Of a DNA stretch of 64,000 nucleotides, positions 8,329-17,250 are shown in pieces. The translations under genes were made by a program, and so were the position numbers. Each line of letters begins with the position of its first letter. Position 1 is the stretch's first letter. Under the pieces are notes generated by a model that ran no database searches, was not told where the DNA came from, and saw only the letters and a list, made by a program, of their open reading frames with translations. Origin of the DNA: Flavobacteriales bacterium ALC-1 (lineage in GTDB: Bacteria; Bacteroidota; Bacteroidia; Flavobacteriales; Flavobacteriaceae); NCBI GenBank assembly GCA_000171875.1, contig ABHI01000002.1, forward strand, positions 965,780-1,029,779. Direction: 5' to 3'.

Positions 8329-9803
8329 TAGATAGATTTAAAAAACGACTTAACGCTTTTGTAAATAGTGAAAAAGACACGCCATATTTAGCGGCACTAA
8401 TTAGTGGCTTAACTCCGATGCTTTTTTATTACGCTAATAATTATTGGGCAGCAAACTCTTGGTCTCATCTTGTATTCTTTTCTCTTGTCTTTTTAGGTTC
8501 ATCATTTTTAATATATTCACTACTATATCTAGGTTTTAAAACAAATCGAAAATTTCAAAATAATATAAAGCATCTACTTTTAATAGTTTTATTGTGTGCT
8601 GTATATATTTTCTTGTCACATACCTTTTTTGTATCTCCATTAAGAAAAATAGCCTTAATCGTAGGACTAATAATATTGGTATTTTTGTTTTGGAAACAAC
8701 CACGGAAAAACTATAAAAAAATAACCATTTTCCTTGTTTTTTTCTCTAGTCTGTCATTTTTTAGAGTAGTCATTCATTTATATGAAGATGTAAAACCAGA
8801 TTATTGGTTAAAACAGAATGATGATATTATTGATGTAAAATTTAAGTCTTCTCCAAATGTATATTTTATTCAACCAGATGGTTATGTGTCACAAACTATT
8901 TTAGAAAAACCACCATATAATTTTAAAAGCAATTTTTATGATTGGTTAAAGCAAAGCGAATTTAAAGTTTATGATAACTTTAGAAGCAATTATCCTGCGA
9001 GTTTAACTTCTAATGCTTCATTATTTGCCATGAAGCAACATAGGTTTGCTAATATGTTTTTTCCAGAAATTGAAATGGCTAATGCCAGAGAGGTTATTTC
9101 TACTTCGAACCCTGTAGCTTCGATTTTTAAAAACAATGATTATACCACCTATTTTATAGCACAGGATGAGTATTTTCAGCAAAACAGAAAACAAAAAGCT
9201 TTCGATTATTATAATATAGGATTAGATGATTTTCCATTTTATAGCAAAGGGGATGATGAGGTTAGAGATGTGTTTTCAGATTTAAAGCTGGCCATGAAGC
9301 ATCAAAACGACAAGTCAAAGTTCTTTTTTATTGAGAAATTGTTGCCACACCATGTTGGGTTTCCAAAGGTAGATGGTGCAATTGAAAAAGAACGAGGCAG
9401 CTACAACAAACGTATAGAAGAAGTCAACGATTGGTTGAAAAATACAGTAAATTATATCACAGATAGAGATGCTAATAGTGTTATTATTATACTTGCAGAT
9501 CATGGAGGGTGGGTAGGCTTAAAAAGCTTTAATGATTTGTTTTCTAATGAAGAGTCAGAATTAATAAACTCTACGTTTTCTACTATTGCTGCAATTAAAT
9601 GGAATGGATATTTAGAACCAAATTTTGATAAACATTTAAAATCTAACGTTAATATATTTAGAGTTTTATTTTCTGTATTAAGTAAAGACTCTAAATATTT
9701 ACAACATTTAGAAGATGATTCTAGTTATAATTTGAAGCTAAATTCTATTGGTCTAAAAAAAGTAGTAAAGCTTATTGATACAAATGGTCAAATACTTAAT
9801 TAA
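8325..9803 (+). CDS. Membrane-anchored alkaline-phosphatase-superfamily protein (sulfatase-like), copy 2
   Basis: 492 aa, co-linear with the preceding gene along its whole length: N-terminal membrane helices (about 20-160), then VYFIQPDGYVS, FKVYDNFRSNYPASLTSNASLFAMKQH (nucleophile region), FFIEKLLPHHVG and VIIILADHGGWVGL. Shared blocks such as YDN(Y/F)RSNY, the TSNxSxFxMK segment and the closing N(L/I)FRVLFS..G/K.D show tandem duplication followed by considerable divergence. The ATG overlaps the previous stop (ATGA). Both copies keep the metal-site Asp and Asp-His, so neither looks dead. They may act on two substrates or form a heterodimer; the sequence does not decide. The gene is followed by the FemAB-like gene after a short gap. 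Confidence 0.8.
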   Translation: MIDRFKKRLNAFVNSEKDTPYLAALISGLTPMLFYYANNYWAANSWSHLVFFSLVFLGSSFLIYSLLYLGFKTNRKFQNNIKHLLLIVLLCAVYIFLSHTFFVSPLRKIALIVGLIILVFLFWKQPRKNYKKITIFLVFFSSLSFFRVVIHLYEDVKPDYWLKQNDDIIDVKFKSSPNVYFIQPDGYVSQTILEKPPYNFKSNFYDWLKQSEFKVYDNFRSNYPASLTSNASLFAMKQHRFANMFFPEIEMANAREVISTSNPVASIFKNNDYTTYFIAQDEYFQQNRKQKAFDYYNIGLDDFPFYSKGDDEVRDVFSDLKLAMKHQNDKSKFFFIEKLLPHHVGFPKVDGAIEKERGSYNKRIEEVNDWLKNTVNYITDRDANSVIIILADHGGWVGLKSFNDLFSNEESELINSTFSTIAAIKWNGYLEPNFDKHLKSNVNIFRVLFSVLSKDSKYLQHLEDDSSYNLKLNSIGLKKVVKLIDTNGQILN

Positions 9804-9840
9804 CTTTACGGTATTATTAATTTAAGGAATATTAATTATC

Positions 9841-10809
9841 ATTCAGGTAAAAAAATATAACGAGGAAGATTACAAAGCATGGAACAATTTTGCTTTAGAT
9901 AACAATCAAGATACCTTTTTGTTCCAAAGAGATTTTATAGATTATCATAGCGATAGGTTCCAAGACTTTTCATTAATGATTTATAAATCCGATAAGCTAG
10001 TAGCGCTATTGCCTGCTAATGTGGTTAATAATGTAGTGTATTCTCATCAAGGTTTAACTTACGGAAGCCTTATACATTCTAAGGTGTTAAAAACTTCAGA
10101 TTTCATTCAAATCTTTAAGACCGTTTTAAAGTTTTTGAATAGTAATAACATAGAAAATTTTAACATAAAAGAACTTCCAAATATATACTTGCATAATCAG
10201 AGTAATAATCCTTTAAGCTATATATTCTTTAAGGTTAATGGCGAATTAATAAGAACAGATATACATTCTGTTATAGATATGAAACATAAATCATATTCTA
10301 ATAGTAGAAAAGAAGGCATTAAAAGAGGGGCTAAGTTTAATTTACAAGTTAAAGAAACGGATAGTTTTGATATATTTTGGAATACTATTTTAATGCCAAA
10401 CCTGGAGGCAAAACATGGGGTAAAACCTGTGCATAGCTTAGATGAAATCACACTTTTAAAATCTAAGTTTCCAAACAATATTAAACAATTTAATGTGTTT
10501 TATAATGATGTAATTGTTGGAGGAACCACCATTTTTGAAACTAAAAATGTAGCGCATTGTCAATACATATCGGGTAATGCTGATAAAAATGAATTAGGAA
10601 GTTTAGATTTTTTGCACCATTATCTTATAGAAAACATATACAATGGTAAATCGCATTTTAGTTTTGGGACGTCTAATATTAATCAAGGGAAGAAGATAAA
10701 CGAAGGTTTATTATTTTGGAAAGAAGGTTTTGGAGCAAGATCAATTCCTCAAAGGTTTTATAACATCAAAACAAAGAACTATAAATTACTTGAAGATATT
10801 ATGATATGA
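9841..10809 (+). CDS. FemAB/GNAT-like acyltransferase, start codon non-canonical
   Basis: About 320 aa of the GNAT/FemAB (BioF2-like) fold. The C-terminal half has [20 protein letters not shown] and [13 protein letters not shown]...[27 protein letters not shown], characteristic of peptidoglycan-bridge/aminosugar acyltransferase-like proteins. The first ATG/GTG/TTG in frame is the TTG at 9919, but the frame is open back to 9826, and the codons from about 9841 read [29 protein letters not shown], which fits the usual family N-terminus. The true start is therefore probably an ATT or ATC at 9835-9841, or there is a sequence error. It lies directly before, and overlaps by 4 bp, a DegT aminotransferase, so N-acylation of the amino sugar made by that enzyme is a reasonable guess. 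Confidence 0.72.
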   Translation: MQVKKYNEEDYKAWNNFALDNNQDTFLFQRDFIDYHSDRFQDFSLMIYKSDKLVALLPANVVNNVVYSHQGLTYGSLIHSKVLKTSDFIQIFKTVLKFLNSNNIENFNIKELPNIYLHNQSNNPLSYIFFKVNGELIRTDIHSVIDMKHKSYSNSRKEGIKRGAKFNLQVKETDSFDIFWNTILMPNLEAKHGVKPVHSLDEITLLKSKFPNNIKQFNVFYNDVIVGGTTIFETKNVAHCQYISGNADKNELGSLDFLHHYLIENIYNGKSHFSFGTSNINQGKKINEGLLFWKEGFGARSIPQRFYNIKTKNYKLLEDIMI

Positions 10810-11903
10810 TCAAGTTTTTAGACTTATATAAAATTAATGACCGTTTTCGTAATGAGTTGGAGGAAGCATTTAGTAAATCTTTGGACGACTCACATTTTAT
10901 TTTAGGTAATAACGTCACCAAATTTGAGAATGAATTTGCATCGTATTGCAATACTAAATATTGTATTGGTACAGCAAGCGGATTAGATGCGCTAACATTA
11001 ATATTAAAAGGGTACATACACCTCGGGAAATTAAAAAGAGGAGATAGAGTCATTGTACCAGCAAATACATTTATTGCAACTATATTATCTGTTTTGCATG
11101 CAGATTTAGTACCTATTTTAGTAGAACCCAACTCTGAAACATATAATCTATCTTCAGATATGGTTAGAGAAAAGCTTCAAAATGAGACTAAAGCTATAAT
11201 CATGGTGCATTTATATGGACAATTAGCTGATATAGAAGGTTTACAACAACTCGCTAAGGATTATAATTTACTTTTAATTGAAGATGCTGCACAAGCACAT
11301 GGTGCTTTATGTAACTTAGGAAAAGCAGGTAGCGTTTCTAATGCAGCAGCTTTTAGCTTTTATCCAAGTAAAAATTTAGGAGCTCTTGGTGATGGAGGTG
11401 TCATAACGACTAATGATTCAGAATTATTTGAAACTGTAAAATTGTTGCGTAATTATGGTAGTAAAGAAAAGTATAAAAATGAGATCATTGGTTGCAATAG
11501 CCGTTTAGATGATTTACAAGCTGCGTTTTTAAGTATAAAGCTGAAATCTTTAGATGGCGATAACCAAAGACGTAGAAAAATTGCCAAAAACTATATAGAA
11601 AGGATTAATAATTCAAAATTAAAATTACCTTTCTATGATGACTCAGAGAACCACGTGTTTTATGCCTTTGTTGTTGAGGTTGATGATAGAGACGATTTCA
11701 TCAAATTTCTCAGTCAGAATAAAATAGAATGGTTAGTCCATTATCCAATTCCTCCACATCAGCAACAGGCACTAAACGATTTTAATTATATTAGTCTGCC
11801 TCTAACAGAAAAGATCCATAAAAGAATTATAAGCTTGCCAATCAGTCCTGTAATGACTGACCAAGATGTACAGATTGTAATAGATGCTCTAAATACCTAC
11901 TAA
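10806..11903 (+). CDS. DegT/DnrJ/EryC1/StrS-type sugar aminotransferase (FdtB-like)
   Basis: 365 aa, full length. PLP-dependent transaminase of nucleotide-activated keto sugars. It shows ASGLDALTL (cofactor phosphate/ring region), [41 protein letters not shown] (the Lys of the SK pair forms the Schiff base, about residue 188), LRNYGS and [14 protein letters not shown]. Of the family, it best resembles the dTDP-3-amino-3,6-dideoxyhexose transaminases (FdtB/QdtB). That fits the FdtA-type ketoisomerase gene at 16840, which would supply the 3-keto substrate. Start ATG overlaps the preceding stop (ATGA) and the next gene begins at the base after its stop. No rmlA/rmlB is in the window, so the dTDP-4-keto-6-deoxyglucose precursor would come from elsewhere. 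Confidence 0.9.
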   Translation: MIKFLDLYKINDRFRNELEEAFSKSLDDSHFILGNNVTKFENEFASYCNTKYCIGTASGLDALTLILKGYIHLGKLKRGDRVIVPANTFIATILSVLHADLVPILVEPNSETYNLSSDMVREKLQNETKAIIMVHLYGQLADIEGLQQLAKDYNLLLIEDAAQAHGALCNLGKAGSVSNAAAFSFYPSKNLGALGDGGVITTNDSELFETVKLLRNYGSKEKYKNEIIGCNSRLDDLQAAFLSIKLKSLDGDNQRRRKIAKNYIERINNSKLKLPFYDDSENHVFYAFVVEVDDRDDFIKFLSQNKIEWLVHYPIPPHQQQALNDFNYISLPLTEKIHKRIISLPISPVMTDQDVQIVIDALNTY

Positions 11904-13214
11904 TTGAAAAAGTTTTTTCATTATATAAATAGCGAAGTACTTGTTAAAGCGGGTAACTTAAACACTGCTAATATTAGTATTCGGATTATTGCCGGAATTC
12001 TAATTTCTAAATTCATTGCAGTTTACATAGGTCCACCAGGCATGGCACTTATTGGTAATTTGAGAAATTTTTTGAGTGCTATTCAATCTGTTGCAATTTC
12101 AGGGCTTTATAAAGGTGTAGTTAAATATATTAGTCAATTTAAAAATGATCTTGAAGAGCTTACAAAGATTTTATCTACGGTTTTTTATTTGGGCTTTTTT
12201 TCCTCAATGCTCTTAGGCTTTTTATGCTTTTATAATGCACAATTTATTAATGATCTAATTTTTCCGTCAGGCTTTGATTATATTGAAGTCATTGAAACAC
12301 TGGCTATTGTTTTGCCATTCTATGCACTCAATATGTTTGTGTTTTCAATTTTAAATGGATTTTCTAAGCATAAAATTTTACTGATTATTAATATTATAGG
12401 TCAGATTTTAGGGCTTCTAATTGCTTTACTTCTTATATATCAAAATAATATAGATGGTGCTTTAATAGCCATAGTTATTACTCCAGCGCTTAACCTTTTA
12501 ATTACCATTGTAGGTATAGCATTTAGAAAGAATTTAATGTATTCAATAAAGTTTACAAGTATAAACTTATCGGTTTTAAATAGATTAAGTCCATATATGA
12601 TAATGGCTTTGGTGAGTGCTATCGCCATACCTATTGTTATGATTATTATTAGAAATTATTTAATTTCTGAAATTGGAATAAAAGCCGCAGGTTATTGGAC
12701 AGCAATAACTCGCGTTTCTGATTATTATCTTATGTTTATTAATTCTCTGATGGCACTTTATATCTTACCACGCTTTGCAGAAATCAATACAAAAAAGGAA
12801 TTTAGAAAAGAAATTTTTAGTTTTTATAAAACCATCATGCCAGTATTTTTGGCATTATTGCTTATTATATATTTAAGTAGATCTTTCTTGGTTGATATAC
12901 TGTTTACTGAGAATTTTAGGCCTGTTGAAGGCTTATTTGGTTATCAAATATTAGGTGATATTGTCCGAGTGCTTTCTATGGTAATTGCCTATCAATTTTT
13001 GGCCAAAAAGATGTTTGCACACTTTATTATATTAGAGATATTTTTATTTATTATGATGTATTTTTCTAGTATATATCTTATAGATGAGTTTGGACTTAAA
13101 GGTGCGGTAATGGGACATTGTTTAAGCTATTTTATGTATTTTGGGATAATAGTGTTAATCTTCAATAGTTCATTATTCGGCGTGCTTAATGAAGACGGTT
13201 TAGACAACTATTAA
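11904..13214 (+). CDS. Wzx-type O-antigen/polysaccharide flippase, copy 1
   Basis: 436 aa with about 12 hydrophobic segments. It belongs to the polysaccharide transporter (MATE/MOP) superfamily, whose members flip undecaprenyl-linked oligosaccharides across the inner membrane. The first residues (LNTANISIRIIAGILISKFIAVYIGPPGMALIGN) and the central AGYWTAITRVSDYY...LYILPRF segment are typical of WzxE/O-antigen translocases. The start is TTG directly after the aminotransferase stop. The following gene is a paralogue. No Wzy-like polymerase is recognisable in the window. Confidence 0.88.
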   Translation: MKKFFHYINSEVLVKAGNLNTANISIRIIAGILISKFIAVYIGPPGMALIGNLRNFLSAIQSVAISGLYKGVVKYISQFKNDLEELTKILSTVFYLGFFSSMLLGFLCFYNAQFINDLIFPSGFDYIEVIETLAIVLPFYALNMFVFSILNGFSKHKILLIINIIGQILGLLIALLLIYQNNIDGALIAIVITPALNLLITIVGIAFRKNLMYSIKFTSINLSVLNRLSPYMIMALVSAIAIPIVMIIIRNYLISEIGIKAAGYWTAITRVSDYYLMFINSLMALYILPRFAEINTKKEFRKEIFSFYKTIMPVFLALLLIIYLSRSFLVDILFTENFRPVEGLFGYQILGDIVRVLSMVIAYQFLAKKMFAHFIILEIFLFIMMYFSSIYLIDEFGLKGAVMGHCLSYFMYFGIIVLIFNSSLFGVLNEDGLDNY

Positions 13215-13224
13215 AAAGTTATAC

Positions 13225-14511
13225 GTGAAGCTTCCAGAATTTATTCGTAATAATATAGTGCTTAAGATTACTTCACTTAATGCAGTAGTTATTTCCATTA
13301 GGTTAGTTATCTCTGCATATATACAATGGTTACTTGCAACAACATTAGGAGCAGCAGGTATTGCTAATATAGGAGCTATAAGAAACGTTATGTCCATGCT
13401 TACTAGCACATCTACGCTAGGAACATTTAACGGAGTTGTAAAATATGTAGCTGAGTTTAAAAAGGACCAACCAGAACTTTCTAAAGTGTTTTCTACAATT
13501 ACTGTTTTTACAATAATTGGATCACTCTGTTCTTCAGCAGTTTTAATTTTTGGAGCATCTTACTTATCAGAATACCTTTTTAATTCAGAAAACTATATTT
13601 TTATTTTTCAAATTTTAGCCGTTATTGTCCCTTTTATAGCTGTTAATAGAGTTATTGGAGGTGTTGTTAATGGCATTTCAGATTACAAGAGATATGCTAA
13701 AATTGAATTGATAAGCTATCTTTTAGCTGCTTTAGTTCTAGTTCTTGGACTTTATTACTCAGAGTTAAAAGGTGTACTTATTGCCATTGCTATTGCACCG
13801 ATAATTCAGTTAGTAGTTTTAGTTATAGTTTTTGGTAAAACTTTAAAAAAGTATGTGCCATTTAATGCTTTGCGCCTCAATTTTAATTATAAAAATGAAT
13901 TATTAGCATTTACGTTGATGTCTTTTATTTCTACATTTTTATTGAATTATGTTGAGTTAGATATTAGAACACTAATTACTGATGAGGTTAATATTAACGA
14001 AGCTGGTTATTGGACGGCAATTACCTTTATCTCTAAAAATTATATGGTGTTTGCAACCGGATTATTTACATTATATGTTTTGCCAAAATTTGCAAGTATA
14101 CACAGCAAACAAGAATTTAAGAATGAAGTAGTTAACATTTATAAGACCATTCTACCCATTTTTGCCCTTGGAATGATTCTGGTGTACCTTCTAAGAAACT
14201 ATATCATTAAGTTCATTTATCCTGAGTTTACAGGTATGGAGCCATTATTTAAATGGCAATTATTAGGTGATTTTATTAGGTTAGGAGCTTTGGTGTTATC
14301 ACATCAATTTTTAGCAAAACGACTTGTGAAAAGCTTTATAATCACCGAAGTCATATCTCTAGTATTGTTCTTTGTGCTTTCAAAAGTATTTATTCAGCAT
14401 TATGGTACTGAAGGTATTGTAATTGCTCATTTTGTGCGATATATAATTTACTTTATAATCGTAGTTTTTGTAATTAGAGGCTACTACAATATAGAGCGTT
14501 CAAAAAAGTAA
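13225..14511 (+). CDS. Wzx-type O-antigen/polysaccharide flippase, copy 2
   Basis: 428 aa, GTG start, same architecture as the gene before it. Aligned landmarks include the N-terminal LNAVVISIRLVISAYIQWLLATTLGAAGIANIG, AGYWTAITFISKNY, LYVLPKFASIHSKQEF, and WQLLGDFIRLGALVLSHQFLAKR against YQILGDIVRVLSMVIAYQFLAKK in copy 1. The pair arose by tandem duplication, though divergence is large. This is the last gene of the plus-strand operon; it ends 6 bp from the convergent glycosyltransferase gene. Two flippases side by side suggest two export substrates or subfunctionalisation. Confidence 0.88.
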   Translation: MKLPEFIRNNIVLKITSLNAVVISIRLVISAYIQWLLATTLGAAGIANIGAIRNVMSMLTSTSTLGTFNGVVKYVAEFKKDQPELSKVFSTITVFTIIGSLCSSAVLIFGASYLSEYLFNSENYIFIFQILAVIVPFIAVNRVIGGVVNGISDYKRYAKIELISYLLAALVLVLGLYYSELKGVLIAIAIAPIIQLVVLVIVFGKTLKKYVPFNALRLNFNYKNELLAFTLMSFISTFLLNYVELDIRTLITDEVNINEAGYWTAITFISKNYMVFATGLFTLYVLPKFASIHSKQEFKNEVVNIYKTILPIFALGMILVYLLRNYIIKFIYPEFTGMEPLFKWQLLGDFIRLGALVLSHQFLAKRLVKSFIITEVISLVLFFVLSKVFIQHYGTEGIVIAHFVRYIIYFIIVVFVIRGYYNIERSKK

Positions 14512-14517
14512 ATAATT

Positions 14518-15660
14518 TTAGATATGTGCTTGCCAGGTTTTTAAATACTGCTCTGCACAATTAATGTAATTGTGATGTGTTTCTACAAATTGCCTAGCAT
14601 TTATAGAAATTTCCATAATCTTTCCAGGGTTTGTAATTAACCATTCTAATTTCTTGGCAATTTTTTTAGCATCAGGCAAAGCATTTATAGCAATGGTATC
14701 TTCTTTAAGATTATAATAGTCTAACCATTCTTTTTCTGCTCCTGTAAAAACCACTTTACCTTTTGCCATAGCTTCTAAGGCATTAAAACCTTGGTCGTAT
14801 GCATAGATTTGATCTAAAAGAATATGAGCTCTATCAAAGCTTTTGATATAGTCTTTGTATGGAATATTTTTTGCAATAATTATTTCTACTTTATCAGAAT
14901 GCTTTTGTGATATTAATGCTAAAGAAGCGTCAAAAATATCGTTTCCTTTTTTATAATAATTATAAGTATTTATACCGTGAAAAATTACAATTTTATCATT
15001 AATAATTGGCGTCTTATACTCCAATTGAGAAAGATTTATAGCGTGCGGAATCATACCCAAATATTTAGGATGATCTATAAGAGGAATATGATAATCTAAA
15101 TCATTGGCAATAACACCTTTTATATGCTTAAAAATGTGATGATGTAATTCTATATGTTCGTCAGTGAGATAGCTTAATGCAGGTGAAAAATCTTTTTTAG
15201 TACCCTTTTGTTCAAAATATGGTGTTAAGATAGAATATCTAAATTTTTTATCATAAGCATATGATACACTTGGATAATCGAGTCCAGCTGAAAGTAAAAA
15301 CACATTCTTGTTACTGCTATTTAGCAAATTAAAAATCTGTAATTGATGTTTTCTTTCAAAATCAAAAGGAGCTTCATTGATAAACTGAACAATGTCAAAA
15401 TTAGAAAGCTTATTTTGTTGTGATTTTATTTGACGTTTTATTGACAAAGCTGATATGTCTAAGCCAAATAGTTTAATAGTTAAATTCCTGATTTTTTTTA
15501 AAAAATAAGATTGGTAAGGATCTTTTATTTCTATGTCAACGTCAACTTTTTTAAAACCGTCTCTATTACTTACAACAATAGCCTCATGGCCCAACGCAAT
15601 AAGTCCGTTTCTTATATTCCATTGTGCTCTGTTAAATTCGCCAAAAAGTAGAATTTTCAT
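14518..15660 (-). CDS. Glycosyltransferase, GT-B fold (group 1 type)
   Basis: 380 aa. Starts MKILLFGEFNRAQWNIRNGLIALGHEAIVVSNRDGF, a GT-B N-terminal Rossmann unit. The C-terminal nucleotide-sugar domain has IVIFHGINTYNYYKKGNDIF, ILLDQIYAYDQGFNALEAMAKGKVVFTG (an EAMA-type donor-binding element) and EWLITNPGKIMEISINARQFVETHHNY. It transfers a sugar to a growing glycan on the cytoplasmic face; donor and acceptor are unknown. It is on the opposite strand to its neighbours, convergent with the flippase and divergent from the next glycosyltransferase. Confidence 0.82.
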   Translation of the reverse strand: MKILLFGEFNRAQWNIRNGLIALGHEAIVVSNRDGFKKVDVDIEIKDPYQSYFLKKIRNLTIKLFGLDISALSIKRQIKSQQNKLSNFDIVQFINEAPFDFERKHQLQIFNLLNSSNKNVFLLSAGLDYPSVSYAYDKKFRYSILTPYFEQKGTKKDFSPALSYLTDEHIELHHHIFKHIKGVIANDLDYHIPLIDHPKYLGMIPHAINLSQLEYKTPIINDKIVIFHGINTYNYYKKGNDIFDASLALISQKHSDKVEIIIAKNIPYKDYIKSFDRAHILLDQIYAYDQGFNALEAMAKGKVVFTGAEKEWLDYYNLKEDTIAINALPDAKKIAKKLEWLITNPGKIMEISINARQFVETHHNYINCAEQYLKTWQAHI

Positions 15661-15745
15661 CTAGTAATTTCTGTTAGAAAAATAAAATAAAACTACGAAG
15701 AGCTTATGCTATTTCATTTAATATCTTTACGTATTGTAAATAGAT

Positions 15746-16843
15746 ATGCAAAGTAAACATAAAAAAAGAATTTGTATTGTCTCTAGATCTTTGAGTGAAG
15801 GTGGAGCTGATAGAGTGGCAGCTATGCAATCTGTTTTATTGAGCGATTTAGGCTATACTATTTTTTTTGTAACCATTCTCAATAGTATCCAATATCCATA
15901 TAAAGGTGAGTTGCTCAATTTAGGAGAAATTAAAGAACAGAATGATACTTTTTTAGGACGATTTAAGCGCTTATTAATATTAAAAAAATTCTTAAAGGCT
16001 AATCAAATTGATGTTGTTATAGACCATCGTGTGAGAAGCAAGCCATTTTCAGAATATATTATTTCGGGTTTTATATACCCAAAACAAACTATTTATATGA
16101 TTCATAATTTTGCTATTGGATTATATTTTCCTCCATTTAAATGGTTGACAAGATTATTTTATAGAAGAGCTAAACGTATTGTTTGTGTTTCTCAAGGTAT
16201 TAAAAACCTTGTCGAGAAGACTTATGGGTTTGATAATCTAACAACTCTATATAATCCTATTGATTTCAATTACATAAATGATTTAAAAGAAGAGCAAATC
16301 CCTGAAGTTTCTCCATTTATATTTTGGTATGGTAGATTTGAAGAAGAACAAAAAAACCTGTCTTTATTAATTGAAGCTTATCAAAAATCGAAATTGCCAC
16401 AAAAAGGAATTAAGCTAATTCTTATGGGAGATGGTAAGGATAAAAATATGATCGCTAAAAAAATATCTGATTCTAATTTGAAAGAAATGGTTCAGCTATT
16501 ACCATTTTCAAAAAATCCTTTTGCATATATAAACAAATCTAGATTTACTGTTTTATCGAGTCGTTTTGAAGGTTTTCCTATGACAACTTTAGAGTCTTTA
16601 GCTTGCGGAATACCTATTGTCAGTGTAAAATATAAAAATTATGAAGACGGAATTATTATAGATAGACATAATGGCTTATTGGTTGAAAATCATAATTCTA
16701 ATGCATTAGCAAAAGCATTAAATAACTTTATTGAAGATGAAAAATTATATCTTAGCTGTAGATCTAGTGCAAAAGAGAGTGTAATGCCTTTTACCGTCAG
16801 TACTATTGCTAAACAGTGGCAAAACTTAATAGAAGCCAAATGA
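15746..16843 (+). CDS. Glycosyltransferase family 4
   Basis: 365 aa. SRSLSEGGADRVAAMQSVLLSDLGY at the N-terminus is the usual GT4 opening. The C-terminal half shows FIFWYGRFEEEQKNLSLLIEAY, LILMGDGKDKNMI and SSRFEGFPMTTLESLACGIPIVS, the EX7E retaining-transferase motif with E-G-F-P-M. It probably acts in assembling the polysaccharide repeat unit. A TATCTTTA sequence at 15722-15729 may be its -7 element. The stop overlaps the start of the ketoisomerase gene (ATGA), so the two are coupled. Confidence 0.9.
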   Translation: MQSKHKKRICIVSRSLSEGGADRVAAMQSVLLSDLGYTIFFVTILNSIQYPYKGELLNLGEIKEQNDTFLGRFKRLLILKKFLKANQIDVVIDHRVRSKPFSEYIISGFIYPKQTIYMIHNFAIGLYFPPFKWLTRLFYRRAKRIVCVSQGIKNLVEKTYGFDNLTTLYNPIDFNYINDLKEEQIPEVSPFIFWYGRFEEEQKNLSLLIEAYQKSKLPQKGIKLILMGDGKDKNMIAKKISDSNLKEMVQLLPFSKNPFAYINKSRFTVLSSRFEGFPMTTLESLACGIPIVSVKYKNYEDGIIIDRHNGLLVENHNSNALAKALNNFIEDEKLYLSCRSSAKESVMPFTVSTIAKQWQNLIEAK

Positions 16844-17250
16844 AAACAAAGATAAAAGATGTTTCTATCATAGAAATTCCAAGAGTACATGATGAGCGTG
16901 GACTTTTAGCTGTAATAGAAAAAAAAACTATTCCTTTTAAAATAGAACGTGTTTATTATTTGTATGATGTACCATCTGATGCATATAGAGGCGGACATGC
17001 GCACAAAGAGCTTTATCAACTTATTGTTCCTCTTTCAGGTAGTTTTGATGTATTAATTAAAGATGGTAATCAAAGTAAAATAATTAGCTTAAATAAACCG
17101 CATAAAGGCCTCCTAATTGTTCCAGGCATTTGGAGAGAAATTGATAATTTTTCTTCAGGTTGTGTTTGTTTAGTTTTAGCTTCTTCAGAGTATAACGAGT
17201 CCGATTATATTAGAAACTTTAATGATTTTCTAAGCTTTAAAGAGCTTTAA
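16840..17250 (+). CDS. FdtA/WxcM-type dTDP-sugar 3,4-ketoisomerase
   Basis: 136 aa from the ATG at 16840 (MKTKIKDVSIIEIPRVHDERG). A longer frame from 16816 exists but overlaps the preceding gene, and the ATGA junction and family N-terminus favour 16840. This is a small cupin: ERVYYLYDVPSDAYRGGHAHKELYQLIVPLSGSFDVLI, with the RGGHAHK histidines expected at the active site, and GLLIVPGIWREIDNFSSGCVCLVLAS. FdtA/QdtA enzymes convert dTDP-4-keto-6-deoxyglucose to the 3-keto sugar used by FdtB-type transaminases, such as the one at 10806. The sugar product (Fuc3NAc-, Qui3NAc-like or other) cannot be fixed from sequence. The 3' end overlaps the converging GT2 gene by 21 bp. Confidence 0.88.
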   Translation: MKTKIKDVSIIEIPRVHDERGLLAVIEKKTIPFKIERVYYLYDVPSDAYRGGHAHKELYQLIVPLSGSFDVLIKDGNQSKIISLNKPHKGLLIVPGIWREIDNFSSGCVCLVLASSEYNESDYIRNFNDFLSFKEL

